NCBI GenBank assembly: GCA_032871835.1
Contig: CM065299.1
Span: 93,355,152 to 93,419,151, forward strand
DNA from: Dipteronia dyeriana
Lineage: Eukaryota; Streptophyta; Magnoliopsida; Sapindales; Sapindaceae
DNA: 64,000 bases
Direction of reading: 5' to 3'
In this document: one piece after another, positions 37,160 through 47,458 of the stretch
How the letters are laid out: the number at the start of each line of letters is the position of its first letter
Position numbering within the stretch: position 1 is the first letter of the stretch
The notes under the pieces: model-generated
Databases searched by the model: none
What the model was told of the DNA's origin: nothing
The model's input: only the letters and a program-made list of their open reading frames with translations
Made by a program: the position numbers and the translations under genes

Positions 37160-37290
37160 CATGAGTCGCTCTGCAAGTGCATGACCAGAGAAAGAGTAAT
37201 TGAGTCACTCTGCACTTGTATAACCAGAGAGTCGCGCTGCCCGAGTATGACCAGAGAAAGAGTAATTGAGTCGCTATGTACGGGTATGAC
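37160..37290 (+). repeat. Tandem ~44-bp units in the solo LTR
   Basis: Units with GAGTCRCTCTGCA, a variable middle and ATGACCAGAGAAAGAGTAATT recur about three times with point changes. Confidence 0.7.
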
Positions 37291-37734
37291 CAGAAGTTAT
37301 TCATGGCTCGGCGTTTGCCCGAAGTATTTCGGCTTACGTATTGAGGATATCCCCGGTACGAATTTGGTGCAGATTAAGATTTTATAAAGTATCTTATTCT
37401 TGTTCAGAAAAGTGATGCATTCAGTTTATGCAGTTTATTAAGTACGAAAGTAGATATATTATCTTATGCCATGTATTACTGAATGCTTATTGTAAAGTGG
37501 TTTAGAAAAGTGTTTTTAAAAGTTTTCATTCACTCACTGGGTGTTAGCGCTCATCCTTTCACTCTTAAATATTTATCCAGGTAGTTGCTCGGTTGTGCGG
37601 ACTCAGAAGTTTTGAGGTGGGTCACTCGATGACATCATGAAGCATAAAAGTCATGCATTTTAAATTTTCATGTACATATTTAGAAATATGAGGTCGGCAT
37701 AGTCGGGACGGTAGGCATGGTCAGAACATAGTCG

Positions 37735-37860
37735 GATTTCTACTCGGCCCACTCGACCTACTCGGCCCATATGGCCTATTCGGTCTACTCGGCCTACTCG
37801 GGTTTCTTACTCGGCCTGTTCGGTTTTCCTACTCGGCCTGTTCGGTTTTCCACTCGGGAT
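37735..37860 (+). repeat. TACTCGGCC-type minisatellite in the solo LTR
   Basis: The roughly 10-bp unit TACTCGGCCY and the variant TTCGGTTTTCC are repeated about ten times, GC-rich against an AT-rich background. Confidence 0.7.
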
Positions 37861-38554
37861 GGACTGGTTAGTTAGTTTTTAAAGTGATCGGTTTTTGGTC
37901 CGATCGGTCATTTTTGACAAACTTTTTGTAACGAACGAAAATATGAAAAGAAATTACAATTATGTACATTTTGTACTTGCATTTATTTATATTTTAAAAG
38001 CAAGTATTTCCTATGGAAATTTTTGTAGAAAGTTCTTTTATCATGCTAGTAAAAGTTCAGCCCACGGGGTCTCCCTCGCACTCGAGAGAGGAGTCGGGGT
38101 GGGTCCTGTCAGTCTACACGAAGACTCCAAATCATACTATGGATTTAGTTGTTCTTCCCAGTTTAAGAGCAGAGTTGCAACAGATTTATCAACTCTGTTC
38201 CAAGATATGCTAGTTTAGGTGTGTCAAAAGCTTCATTTATCTAATGCTTCTTACAAGAAGGATGCAGATAGGAGTCGACGTTTTAAGGAATTTGAAGAAG
38301 GAGAGTTGGTGATGGTACATCTCCGGCGTGAGCGTTTTTCGACTGGAACTTACAACAAGCTGCGGCCTAAGAAGTATGGTCCATTTCGAATTGCAAATAA
38401 GATTTCAAGCAATGCCTATGTGCTTGACCTTCCACCAGACTTACAGATTTCTTTGACATTTAATTTGGCTGATTTGCATGAGTATTTTCCACCTGATGAT
38501 GCCAATGTTCCTGTGGAACTCGAGTCGAGTTCTTTTTCTGGAGGGAACGTTTAA

Positions 38555-38870
38555 TGTAGTAGATTATGAGTTGAGGTGTCATTTTATAGTCACTGTTAGT
38601 TGTCGTTTACCATTTTGGTTAATTGTTATTTTCCATTTTACTTTTAGTTATCACTTTACCAATTAGTTTCTACCAATTAGTTTCTGTTTAAAAAACGTTG
38701 TTGCCTTTTTGGCCTTTAGTGGGTTGTTTTTGTTTGGCTGAGAGAAACTTCGAGAGTGAGTTGTTCATTTTGGATGATTATAATTAGTTTTGGAATGAAT
38801 TTTCTCTCAAGGCTTGAAGCTTTGAAGCTCACCCTTGACTGAGATTTCTTAGTCAAATCTGGTTGCTGCA
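38555..38870 (+). repeat. 3' LTR of the gypsy element
   Basis: 316 bp. Its 14-bp excess over the 5' LTR is an exact tandem duplication of ACCAATTAGTTTCT near 38660-38687. Confidence 0.88.
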
Positions 38871-39185
38871 CCGCAAAACCATGCCGGTGTCGTATAAAGA
38901 TAAAGGTTTATCTTAAATACCAATGATATGTGCAGTTTTGAAGCAAAACATGCGAGAAAATCAAATTCTACCAATATACTAATTCATCCCATAAAATCCA
39001 GAGTATAACACCTTATTAGTATAAAATTGGATGGAAACATTAATTCCTACAAGAAAGATCCTTCTCAACTGAACCTATAAAAAAAATTTACAGGAAATTG
39101 ATATGCGTCAATGATCCCATTAAAAAAGGGACATGTTTTCCTGAAGCATTGTATTGATTCTTAAACTCATTTTCAATAAATAATT

Positions 39186-41168
39186 TTAATTGCCTTGACC
39201 ATTCCCAATATTTTGGTTATCCTCATCAGCCACTCTACCTTCTCCATCGCCATAATTAGCCCAAGGTAGCATCGATTCGAACAAGACAGCCAACACATTA
39301 CGATTTGCAACATCACGTGGAGGAGCTTGGCCAACATCAAGTGGATTACCTTGGTTGCCATTTTGTGCAGCTTCCCCCATTCTCGGGTCAACCACAAAGT
39401 TATGCAGGTTATCAGGTGGAAGAGTTGACACTGCATCGGAAAAATCCTGAACCAACAAATGATCATACCTGGCAAAAAAAAAAAAACATTCAACCACAAA
39501 AAAACGCCAATACAAACAATAACGACATTAACTCTTACATGAGTTCTACCATAACATGGTTCATACTATCTGGTTAAGGCATAAATGAGGTCCAGATTAA
39601 TCTTCAGTTCCATGCTAATTCAGGCAACTCTTAAATGACATCAAACCATAAACTTGATACGGCACCTATTAATTAATCAAACTAAGTGCAGCAGACATGC
39701 ATTGTGCAATTAAAAAACACATATATTAAAGTTTAGCAACTAAAAAAATTCAAATACTCACTCGTTTTTCGCAGATGAGAATGCATCTTCTCTTACACAA
39801 GACCAATCCTTAGCTTCACTTTTATTGTGTTCCAGTGTTTCATTCACAAGTTGCGCTGTGTCTCGGAGCAACTTTTGCAGATCTGGAAGCCTCCATATGA
39901 TATAGCTCCTCTCCACGTATATCCTGATAAGGTGATCTAGAGATGGGATCCTTGTTTCATCTGAACGGAAATAGGAATGTTGGAGTATATTTGTAAACGC
40001 CTGATCTTTTAAGGGTACTTTGGCCACAAGTTTCTTTAGGACTGAAGGGTGAAGCATCAAGGCTTGCTTCATGAGATCAGTTGAGGTAGCCTTAGAATTA
40101 TCAGTGTCAGCATCATGTGACGTTTCCTCTCGCTCAAGGTAAAACCGACAAACGGAAAGAGAATAAGAGAAATTTGGAAACAACCATAAAGAGTTATCAC
40201 TTTTATACTCTTCAGAAAACTGTTCCAACCAGGCGTACTCCCCTGCCCTCAAAGCAAAGTAGTCAATGCAGAACAGGGCCCCCATTGGATCATCTGAATC
40301 AAGTGAAAGCAATAATTTGCACACTTCCAGGGCAGATCGATGACAGCCTCGTCGGTCCATATTTATCATGTGAGTAAAAAGTGTTTTGAACAATGGTTTG
40401 TTTGTTTCATGGCTGAATTTCAATTGGCAGTTACCCTGCAAGGGGGTGAACATTGGATGCCATGCACATTCTAATCCATATAAACACTTTGCAACTGCAT
40501 CTGCTGCTGTTTGGTGTTCACCCACAAACTTGAAATAATCCGCCATTGTTATCAGTGAATCCAAATGATATGGATGAAGCATCAAAATGTTAGCTACACT
40601 GTTAAGATCATGAATAGCTTGGGCAGTTTCAAATGCTGTCTGAGCTTGGCTATAAGAAGGTGAGTGGACATATCTACACAATAAGAACAAAACAAATCAC
40701 ATGTAAATCAATAAAATTAAACTGTATGCAACTAAACGTAACAGCATGCAATGTTGACATAGAACATTGGCATTTACAGCATTAACCAGTAAAGTTGAAA
40801 GAATATCTATGGAAGCAAAACTACAGGGCTTTGGTACCACAGAAGGTAAACCAATAGATGCTTGACCAAATCTCAACGGTGACATTCTTGCAAAGTCACA
40901 CCGAATATTAAATTAACATGATCTCTATCTATAAACGAACCATCCAAAATAAAAGCCACTTCCATGTGATTACCAACTGGTATGGCCGTATGGGGTGATA
41001 CAAGTGATCAGGTGTAAAAGTAAAACAAAGCAGCATAGGTTTATTTCATCACTAGATAGCAATTCGACCTGTTTAAAAAAAGCCACTGCCGAATTCATGA
41101 AGAGTGTATTAGAGAGTAATTATACTTTCGGTTTGTACGAGAGAGTAATGAAAAAAGAATACATGAAG

Positions 41169-41206
<38 letters not shown>

Positions 41207-43225
41207 TTGTAATAAACAGAGTCACATAAATATCAATCTGAAGAAAGCTTAAATATTGTAAGGCTGAGAGCCTGAGACACAACCCAATTGCTGTCCACCC
41301 CAAAACACCCTTTTCTAAAGAGTAAAGACCACAAAAACAGCTTAGTTAGCTAAGATTTAGTTAATTAGATACTTATGTCTCGATTTCAATCAGATAAAAG
41401 TATAAAACACAACCACAAGATCACCAATATAGACCAATACATCAGTGTATTGTCATTTTTGCATAGCATTTTCACCTTCTGTACTTCTCAAATTGCATTT
41501 GAAATCATTGTCTATAACACCTTTTATAAGACCACCTAGCTATCCTTCCTAATGCATGCAGCTAAGCGAACCAGTGATTTGATAAGCAACTGTGCATATA
41601 AAGTTACAGCTCACATGCAGATGGCAATTAAAAAGATTAAGTAAGAGTGCAAAACCATTCTATAAATGATAAAAAAACAACACTAACAATCAAATAACTT
41701 AAAATTAACCAAGGAGAAAAATCAGTAAGGGAGTGCTGCAGCCATAATAGTGAAAACTAATTAGGCAAACCAATACAGCTGGGGATTATTTTACCTGAAG
41801 TAACTGTATCCATCCTTTGTTTCCAGAAACTCCATGGAGAAAGATCCATCCCAGCGAGACCACAGATCTGATGGAGAAACTAAAATAGTCTTTCTGACAT
41901 GATGACTTCCCCGTCTTCCCCCACGCACTTGTCTAGAACTGCCACTTTGATGACTTCTCTCGAATGATTTCACCACCTTGGAACCAAATATTCTTCGCAG
42001 CTCATTTTCAACATTTAAATATTTTGGATCTATATGTAACACAGAAGGCGTATGTTGTTTGCCAATGCTGTTACAAACTTTAGTATTTTCTAGTTTGACC
42101 TTTGTAGAACTAGGTTGGGGACTAGAAGAGCTGACATCCAAAGATAAAGTATCTAAAACCTCATCCAGTGATCTTTCAACTTTATATGTACTTGAAGCAG
42201 AACCCTCCTTGCTCCTCTTCTTTTTCTTTTTCTTTGATTTGTGATTGGATGTCGAAACTACATCACTAGTTTTCAGTTGCGCAGAAAGTTGTTCTCTTTT
42301 GTCCTCGTCTCTGATCAAGGCTTCATCAGCAACTTCAGTTTCCTGCATATCATATTAATCATCACCAGTTGAATATAAAATATGCCAGAGCAGCATCTTA
42401 ATTTCCTTCTAAGCAATTTTAGAAGACATGCTGCTAGCTTCTAGAGTAAAGTACAGCTCCAAATGTGTTTAACACAATGGTTAATTGGAAAGCGGTGCTC
42501 CCAAAACCCAGTCGGAAGCTAATTAATGACAAGAAACGGCACTTCAAAAGCAAGGCAAAAAACTTAAATTGACAATAAATCCAGTTGCGAAAGCAAAACA
42601 ACACCAAGACCATCTCTATCCTAGAATGAAAGATGCAACAGTATGTGAATCGCCGCCCCTCCGCTTTGCTTCCTACCTCACTCTAATATATAAATTTAAT
42701 GTATTTATTATATTAAAAATGGTATAACCATAACAGGAATAACAATAATCAAACAAAATCTCATACACCACTATTTAAATTTAAAAATTTATTTTTTCCC
42801 TTTGTTATTATTTTGAAAAATATAAAATAACACGTATATTAATCCCCAAAATTATACCAAGAAACGGCCTTGTTAAACACTCATGACCTAGTAATTAAGT
42901 AGAACTTTTATCAGCTAATTTGAGATTAACATACACATAACAAAATACAACTTGGAGGATACGTGTTTTACAGTATATATAGCGATTAGCAATTTCAATA
43001 ATAATAATAATAACAGATATGAGGAAATTAAGGTTTAGGAAAACTGACCTGGTCAGGATCGTCGTCGACATCATCATCGTCGTTGAGGAGGTCGAATGGG
43101 TTAATCGAAGAAGGAGGACCCGAATCGGGAGACCCGGATTCATTGTCTTGGAGCTGCTCTTCTTCGTGGCGCTGCTGCTGTTGTTCTTGTTCTTTGACAA
43201 CTTTCTGGAACAACCTACTCGACAT
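39186..43225 (-). CDS. TCF25: TCF25/NULP1 homologue (ribosome quality control factor)
   Basis: Four exons on the minus strand: 43225-43049, 42342-41795, 40673-39762 and 39468-39186, giving 639 aa; phases close. The N-terminus has SSRLFQKVVKEQE, then the acidic NPFDLLNDDDDVDDDP (41-56) typical of NULP1. A poly-Lys block (KSKKKKKKR, about 94-102) follows. The conserved Tcf25 domain spans about 165-560, with NELRRIFGSKVV, MLHPYHLDSLITMADYFKF, LECAWHPMFTPLQGNC, RRGCHRSALEVCKLLLSLD and LFCIDYFALRAGEY. In yeast (Rqc1) and mammals this family works in the ribosome-associated quality control complex that tags aborted nascent chains; it was first described as a nuclear factor. The C-terminus (about 560-639) is Asn/Gly-rich. 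Intron 2 is 1.1 kb with a GA repeat. Confidence 0.92.
41170..41202. repeat. (GA)n microsatellite in TCF25 intron 2
   Basis: About 16 uninterrupted GA dinucleotides. It would be a CT tract in the transcript. Confidence 0.9.
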
Positions 43226-46050
43226 TCTTGTTTCTCTCTCGAAATTTGATTTGAGGTTTGAATTGATATGGTGTTTACTGGATTTTATTAATTATTTATT
43301 TATATGGATTCGGGATGGAAACCCAACACTCCTTCTCATATTCAATCTAAAGTGAGCGGGTCGGATCGGGGGAATCTATAGGTTGCGGATAAATATTTTT
43401 ACGGGAGATAACTCATGCCCCACAACTCGTAAGTGGTTTACTGCTGTATTAACTTTATTATTTTATTAATTTTTTATATTTCATCTTTTTAAGTAATAAT
43501 TTTGATAAAATATTAAAATTTATAATAGAGGTGGATGGGGTGTATATTTGTAGATCATATTCATCATCATCCTTGTTGGTTAGATATATTGTCAGTTCCA
43601 ATTCGATTCGGTTCGGTTCTTGGTTCGAAACCGACAGTTTCAGTTTCGATTTCAGTTCTCCAGTTTTAATTCGTTTTTTTTTATAAATAAATAAATATAT
43701 ATATATATATATAGTGGTTTTCCGGTCAGTACGCATTGATATAAGTTATATAAGTGCGTTGTATGTGGACCATTGATTATAAAGAAGTTTTGATAAGTGT
43801 ATACGTTTGGAGTGAAAATATGTAAATTTAATAGTTTACATCCAATGCACTGACAAATTTATATCAGTACGTATTAATTTAAAAATTTATATATATAACC
43901 AAATGTCGTTATTTAATAAAGTAACATGAGACATAGCACCATAGTTGTAATGAATATTGATCTCGATGTTCATTTTATTAGTAATAGACGTGATCCTAAT
44001 GTTCATAAGATAATATAAACTGAATATTTATTTAAAAATAACTAATTTATTTAAAATAATATTATTTTATGAAATAATCAAATTTAATTTAACTTGCCAA
44101 ATCCACATGTCATTTATTTTCTCCTAAAAGAAAGTGATGTAGTTTGAAAGGTATAATTATTTATTTAAATTTTCTTTAACAAATTACTAAAATTACTATA
44201 GCATGTAACTTGAATCAATATAAAAAAAGTGGAGTGTCTTGATTTTATTTTAATAAATTTTAATATTTATTTTTATGTAAATAATAAGTTTAATAAAATC
44301 TATTTATAAACATAATTTGAAAAGTTATCAAGTACTGTAACTATTTCTTTTCTGATTTTATTATATATAAAACTTTAAACTATTTTTTTTCTGATTTTAT
44401 TATACATAAAACTTTAAATTTATTAAAATCAATGATCTTCATCGGGATTTTAACTTTATAGTAAAATAAGAGATCATTTTGGAGAACTGATCCATATATA
44501 TCATTTTAATATGTATTTTCACAATTTCAAATAATACTTTTATAGAGTTAAATTTTGGGTTATTTTTTTATTTTTAATTTTGAAGTGCATAGAGATACTT
44601 TATTTTTTTTCATTTCTTCTTATTTCTCTTTTAACGTGTAAGAAAAAAATTCAATACATCTATCTCAAAGATAGGGATGTCAATGGATAAAATAAGGGTG
44701 AAAGAATTTTTCCCACCTGTGTTCCTCGACCCATTCCCTCCCTCTACGGCTCTACCACATTTTGGGTGAATGGCGGCAAGGACATTTTGTAGGGAGGTAT
44801 CTAGAAACGTAACTAAAATTGAAGTTTGAGGCCATTATATAAAAATAAAAATAAAAGTTGGGGTTCGAAGTGAAAAATGCTTAATTTGAGAAGAAAAAAA
44901 AAATAGGAAAGGGGGCATGGAGCCAATTCTTCTTTTTTACCATCCCCGATCCCCCATTTGATCTTTTAATTTACCATATATCCTTGTTTCCTATAGTTTT
45001 CATTGACCCCATCCCAAGTTGACCTAATTGAAATTTAAAAGCAATTATAGATAAATAAAAAGTTGTTTTTTCTGCCTTTAATAATATAATAAAATTTCAT
45101 AATTTACAAAAATAATCTCATCATTCAAAAAATAATCTCATCATTCACAAAACAAAACAAAAAAAAAACTTAGAGATACATTTCAAATTAAGGGGAAATA
45201 AGGACAGAGGAACCTACCCCCACCTCTAATTGGATTTCAGGGGTGAAATTCACCCCACCTTACCTCTATCACCGTTATGTTTTTGAAGGACTTTTTGCTC
45301 CCAACCTTCCCCGTTAGGATATTAAGTTTGTGTTTAATATGACTTTTGTAAAGATTAAACACGTTTTTTAAAGCTATAAGTTATTTTAAGGTTTTTTTTT
45401 TAATTGATTGACAAAACTCAAAACAGTTTTTTAAATGTATTATTTGTCTCAATTACTATTTATAAAAGACATTTTATGTCTATTTGGAGAAACCTAAAAT
45501 TTGAGCTTTTTAAAAAAAAAAAAAAAATTTAGTTTTTAAAAACATATGAATTGTCTCAATTATCTTTTAAAATTTTTAAATATTTCATCATACAATTGTT
45601 TCATTAAATACATTGTCATCATCTTTTTTGTAATTTACACAACCAAAAGTTATTTTTAAAAATACATTGTCAACACTTTTTTTTTTTGTAATTTACACAA
45701 CCAAAAGCTTTTTTTTGTTAGAAACTCTACTACAAAAAGATCTACTCTAAAATATCTACTCTAAAAGCTCTACTTAAAAGTCATACCAAACACATCTTAA
45801 CACTCATACGGTCAATGAGCTCTTTCCACTCATATTAGCCATACTGTTTGAGTGACCCATTAGTTTTAGTGGAAATGGTGAGTATTGTCACCTTTTTTTC
45901 TTGCGTTGTGATGATGTCACCAGTTTAATAAGTTATATTTAAAAGACACCTATTATGGTGAACTGCCTAAAATACTCTTAAAAGTTGTCTTTGTATCACA
46001 ATCAGCTCTTACTTTGAAATTTTTAAAGATTTTATTCTTTCATTTTTATC
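43226..46050. other. AT-rich intergenic DNA with mobile-element remnants
   Basis: No gene seen. GATTCGGTTCGGTTCTTGG near 43603 is another hAT-like subterminal piece. At about 44670-45280 GATAGGGATGTCAATGG and a later CACCCCACCTTACC stretch suggest a decayed element, but no clean ends are present. The rest is TAAATTT-type AT-rich sequence. Confidence 0.4.
43713..43885. mobile_element. MITE-like element in TA repeats, copy 1
   Basis: About 170 bp with imperfect inverted ends (TACGCATTGATATAA against TACGTACTGATATAA). Its interior, with GCATTGATATAA, TTGTATGTGGACCATTGATTAT and GATAAGTGTATACG, is shared with the element at 60.3 kb. TA microsatellite flanks the left side and TATATATA the right. 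Confidence 0.6.
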
Positions 46051-46259
46051 ATAGAGGCATGTTAACGGACCTCCAACGGAGGTCAAACATCATAACATTA
46101 TCAATGCATCTTCCTTGGATAATTAGTTTAGTAGGGCTATGTAGACGCATTTGGGGGTCGAGCTCCCCGCCGAGCTCGCGATGGTCCCAGAGTTTTTTTT
46201 TTTTTTTTTCTGGTCAGTACTTACAATACTGAAAATGTAATTACAAAAAAATCTGAAAT

Positions 46260-46620
46260 GTAATTACAAAAGTTCGGAGGTTTAAGATAAAAGCTCGAAG
46301 GTTTAAGATAAAACCTTAGAGGTTTAAGATAAAAGCTTGGAGCTTTTATTCGAGCTTTTGTACAATAGCTCGGAGATTTTGTACAAAAGCTCGGAGCTCG
46401 GAGGTTTTATAAAAGCCTGGAGCTTTTATAAAAGCTTGGATCGAGCTTTTATAAAACCTCCGAGATTTATACAAAAGTTCGAAGCTTCTGTATAAAAGCT
46501 CGATTACATATCAAAATCTCGAAAAATAAAAACTCGAATGCAAATAAAAACTCGATTTCATCTTCCTCAACAATTTTCAACAAATACAAAACCTCGAATG
46601 CAAGTTAAAGCTCGATTTCA
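46260..46620. repeat. Degenerate minisatellite of palindromic GCTCGGAGCTTTTAT units
   Basis: Words such as AAAGCTCGGAGGTTTTATAAAAGC, AAAGCTTGGAGCTTTTAT and CGAGCTTTTATAAAACCTCC recur in both orientations with a period near 20 bp. Single units are themselves near-palindromes, so strong hairpins or cruciforms are possible. A GC-rich patch with GGACCTCC/GGAGGTC and CGAGCTCCCCGCCGAGCTCG (46067-46180) lies just before it. Confidence 0.7.
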
Positions 46621-47289
46621 CTTGTTGTGTCTTTACTTTTTGTCTCTTTCTTCACAACGACAGTGATTGTACGAGTATTTTCGTCTCCACATTTTAAATT
46701 GTGTATTTTAAACATGATTTATTAATATGGTGATATTTCCACAAAAGCCCTCCTAAAAGGTGCCATTAATTTTTCGAACCCTTAAATTTAATCTTATTAC
46801 ACGAGTCATGACATAATACAATTAAAATGTATTTTATACATGAGGTATAACGAAGCTTTTCTCTTCACACACACTATGCTATATCTAACACTATACATTG
46901 ATACAAATTTAAATAAATCTTCACGAATTGTCTAGACATACATTTTATTTTACTTTGGACTGCTTAATTATTATTTATTATTATTTTTAAATATGTATTG
47001 GTATTTTAATTTATAAATAAAGAAAATAAAAATAGAGAGAAAAATACAAACGAGAGTGATAAAACCCTAAGTCCTAACTTAGGTTTTTATAAGAGGGCCA
47101 AGAGTGAACAATTTCTATTTTTTGGGCGGAAAAAACAAATATAAAGTTAGTAAAGTGCGATAAGATAAAGTATTAACTCAAAACTAGAGCAGAAGATAAA
47201 GTATCTCTTTACCTTCTCTCCATCCTTCCTCACACGACCTTTCGAAACCAATTGAAGCCCAACAGTCGTCAGTTCCCACAACTCCACAA
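46621..47289 (+). promoter_or_regulatory. Upstream region and leader of the TOC34-type gene
   Basis: AT-rich upstream region. A telo-box AAACCCTAA is at 47062-47070. The transcript probably starts near 47200 (CT-rich ACCTTCTCTCCATCC). The leader ends at CACAA followed by the donor GTAAGT at 47290. Confidence 0.45.
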
Positions 47290-47448
47290 GTAAGTGGCAA
47301 AAATTTCATTTTAGGGTTTAGGTTTTATGTTGGATGTGATGTTGTCTCCATATTAGCTCTTTATTTATGTTTTTTTTTTTTTTTGTATAATAATTACTAG
47401 CTTATTTACGAATTACGACATTATTTTTCCTCTCGTGGTTCAATATAG
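47290..47448 (+). other. 5'UTR intron of the TOC34-type gene
   Basis: Good donor GTAAGT at 47290 and acceptor CAATATAG ending at 47448, leaving 10 bases of leader before the ATG at 47459. Inferred from motifs and from the commonness of leader introns in this family. Confidence 0.55.
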
Positions 47449-47458
47449 GAGGAAATCA

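Larger units (their letters stand above)
36488..38111 (+). mobile_element. Nested solo LTR of another gypsy element
   Basis: 1624 bp from TGTAACACCTATG to GGGTCCTGTCA, TG..CA termini. A perfect 5-bp target duplication GTCTA flanks it (36483-36487 and 38112-38116), inside the integrase frame of the older gypsy element. No internal coding region or second LTR is present, so it is the product of LTR-LTR recombination. Orientation is assumed from TGTAACACC, a common plant gypsy LTR start. The interior holds two short repeat arrays (37160-37290 and 37735-37860). Confidence 0.85.
35650..38554 (+). pseudogene. gypsy integrase and pol C-terminus, split by a solo LTR
   Basis: The first piece begins with the end of RNase H/linker (GFECLKELYPED), then the zinc-binding HHCC domain with RDVHSGGLAAHGG and RCLICQQAKG near 35835-35980. 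The core has [24 protein letters not shown] and [17 protein letters not shown] up to 36351. Stops at about 35985 and 36351 break it. The frame is interrupted at 36488 by the solo LTR and resumes at 38112 with TPNHTMDLVVLP, going to [14 protein letters not shown] and [12 protein letters not shown] and ending at 38554. Removing the insert and one GTCTA would bring the two sides back into the same reading frame. Confidence 0.85.
34664..38870 (+). mobile_element. Ty3/gypsy LTR retrotransposon, internally deleted, with nested solo LTR
   Basis: LTRs of 302 bp (34664-34965) and 316 bp (38555-38870) share TG..CA ends. A primer-binding site TGGTATCAGAGC is at 34972-34983 and a GGAGGGAACG polypurine tract at 38540-38549. 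The interior keeps a gag piece, the integrase and the 3' end of pol, but the whole protease-RT-RNase H part is gone. A 1624-bp solo LTR is nested in the integrase. Flanks ACTAA and CCGCA do not match, so the original target duplication has been lost. Old element: LTRs differ at about 34 positions in my hand alignment, besides a 14-bp duplication. Confidence 0.88.

Noticed and set aside
37062..37387. Frames with Cys/Thr-Arg-Glu repeats (both strands)
   Set aside because: Products of the 44-bp tandem repeat in the solo LTR.
37160..37860. CRISPR-like regular repeats
   Set aside because: Repeats are imperfect, without unique spacers, lie in an LTR of a plant genome, and no cas-like gene is present.
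36488..38111. Captured host gene inside the gypsy integrase
   Set aside because: TG..CA ends and the exact GTCTA duplication identify it as a solo LTR; no coding frame with family similarity.
41170..41303. Frames with Glu-Arg or Ser-Leu repeats
   Set aside because: Made by the GA microsatellite in TCF25 intron 2.
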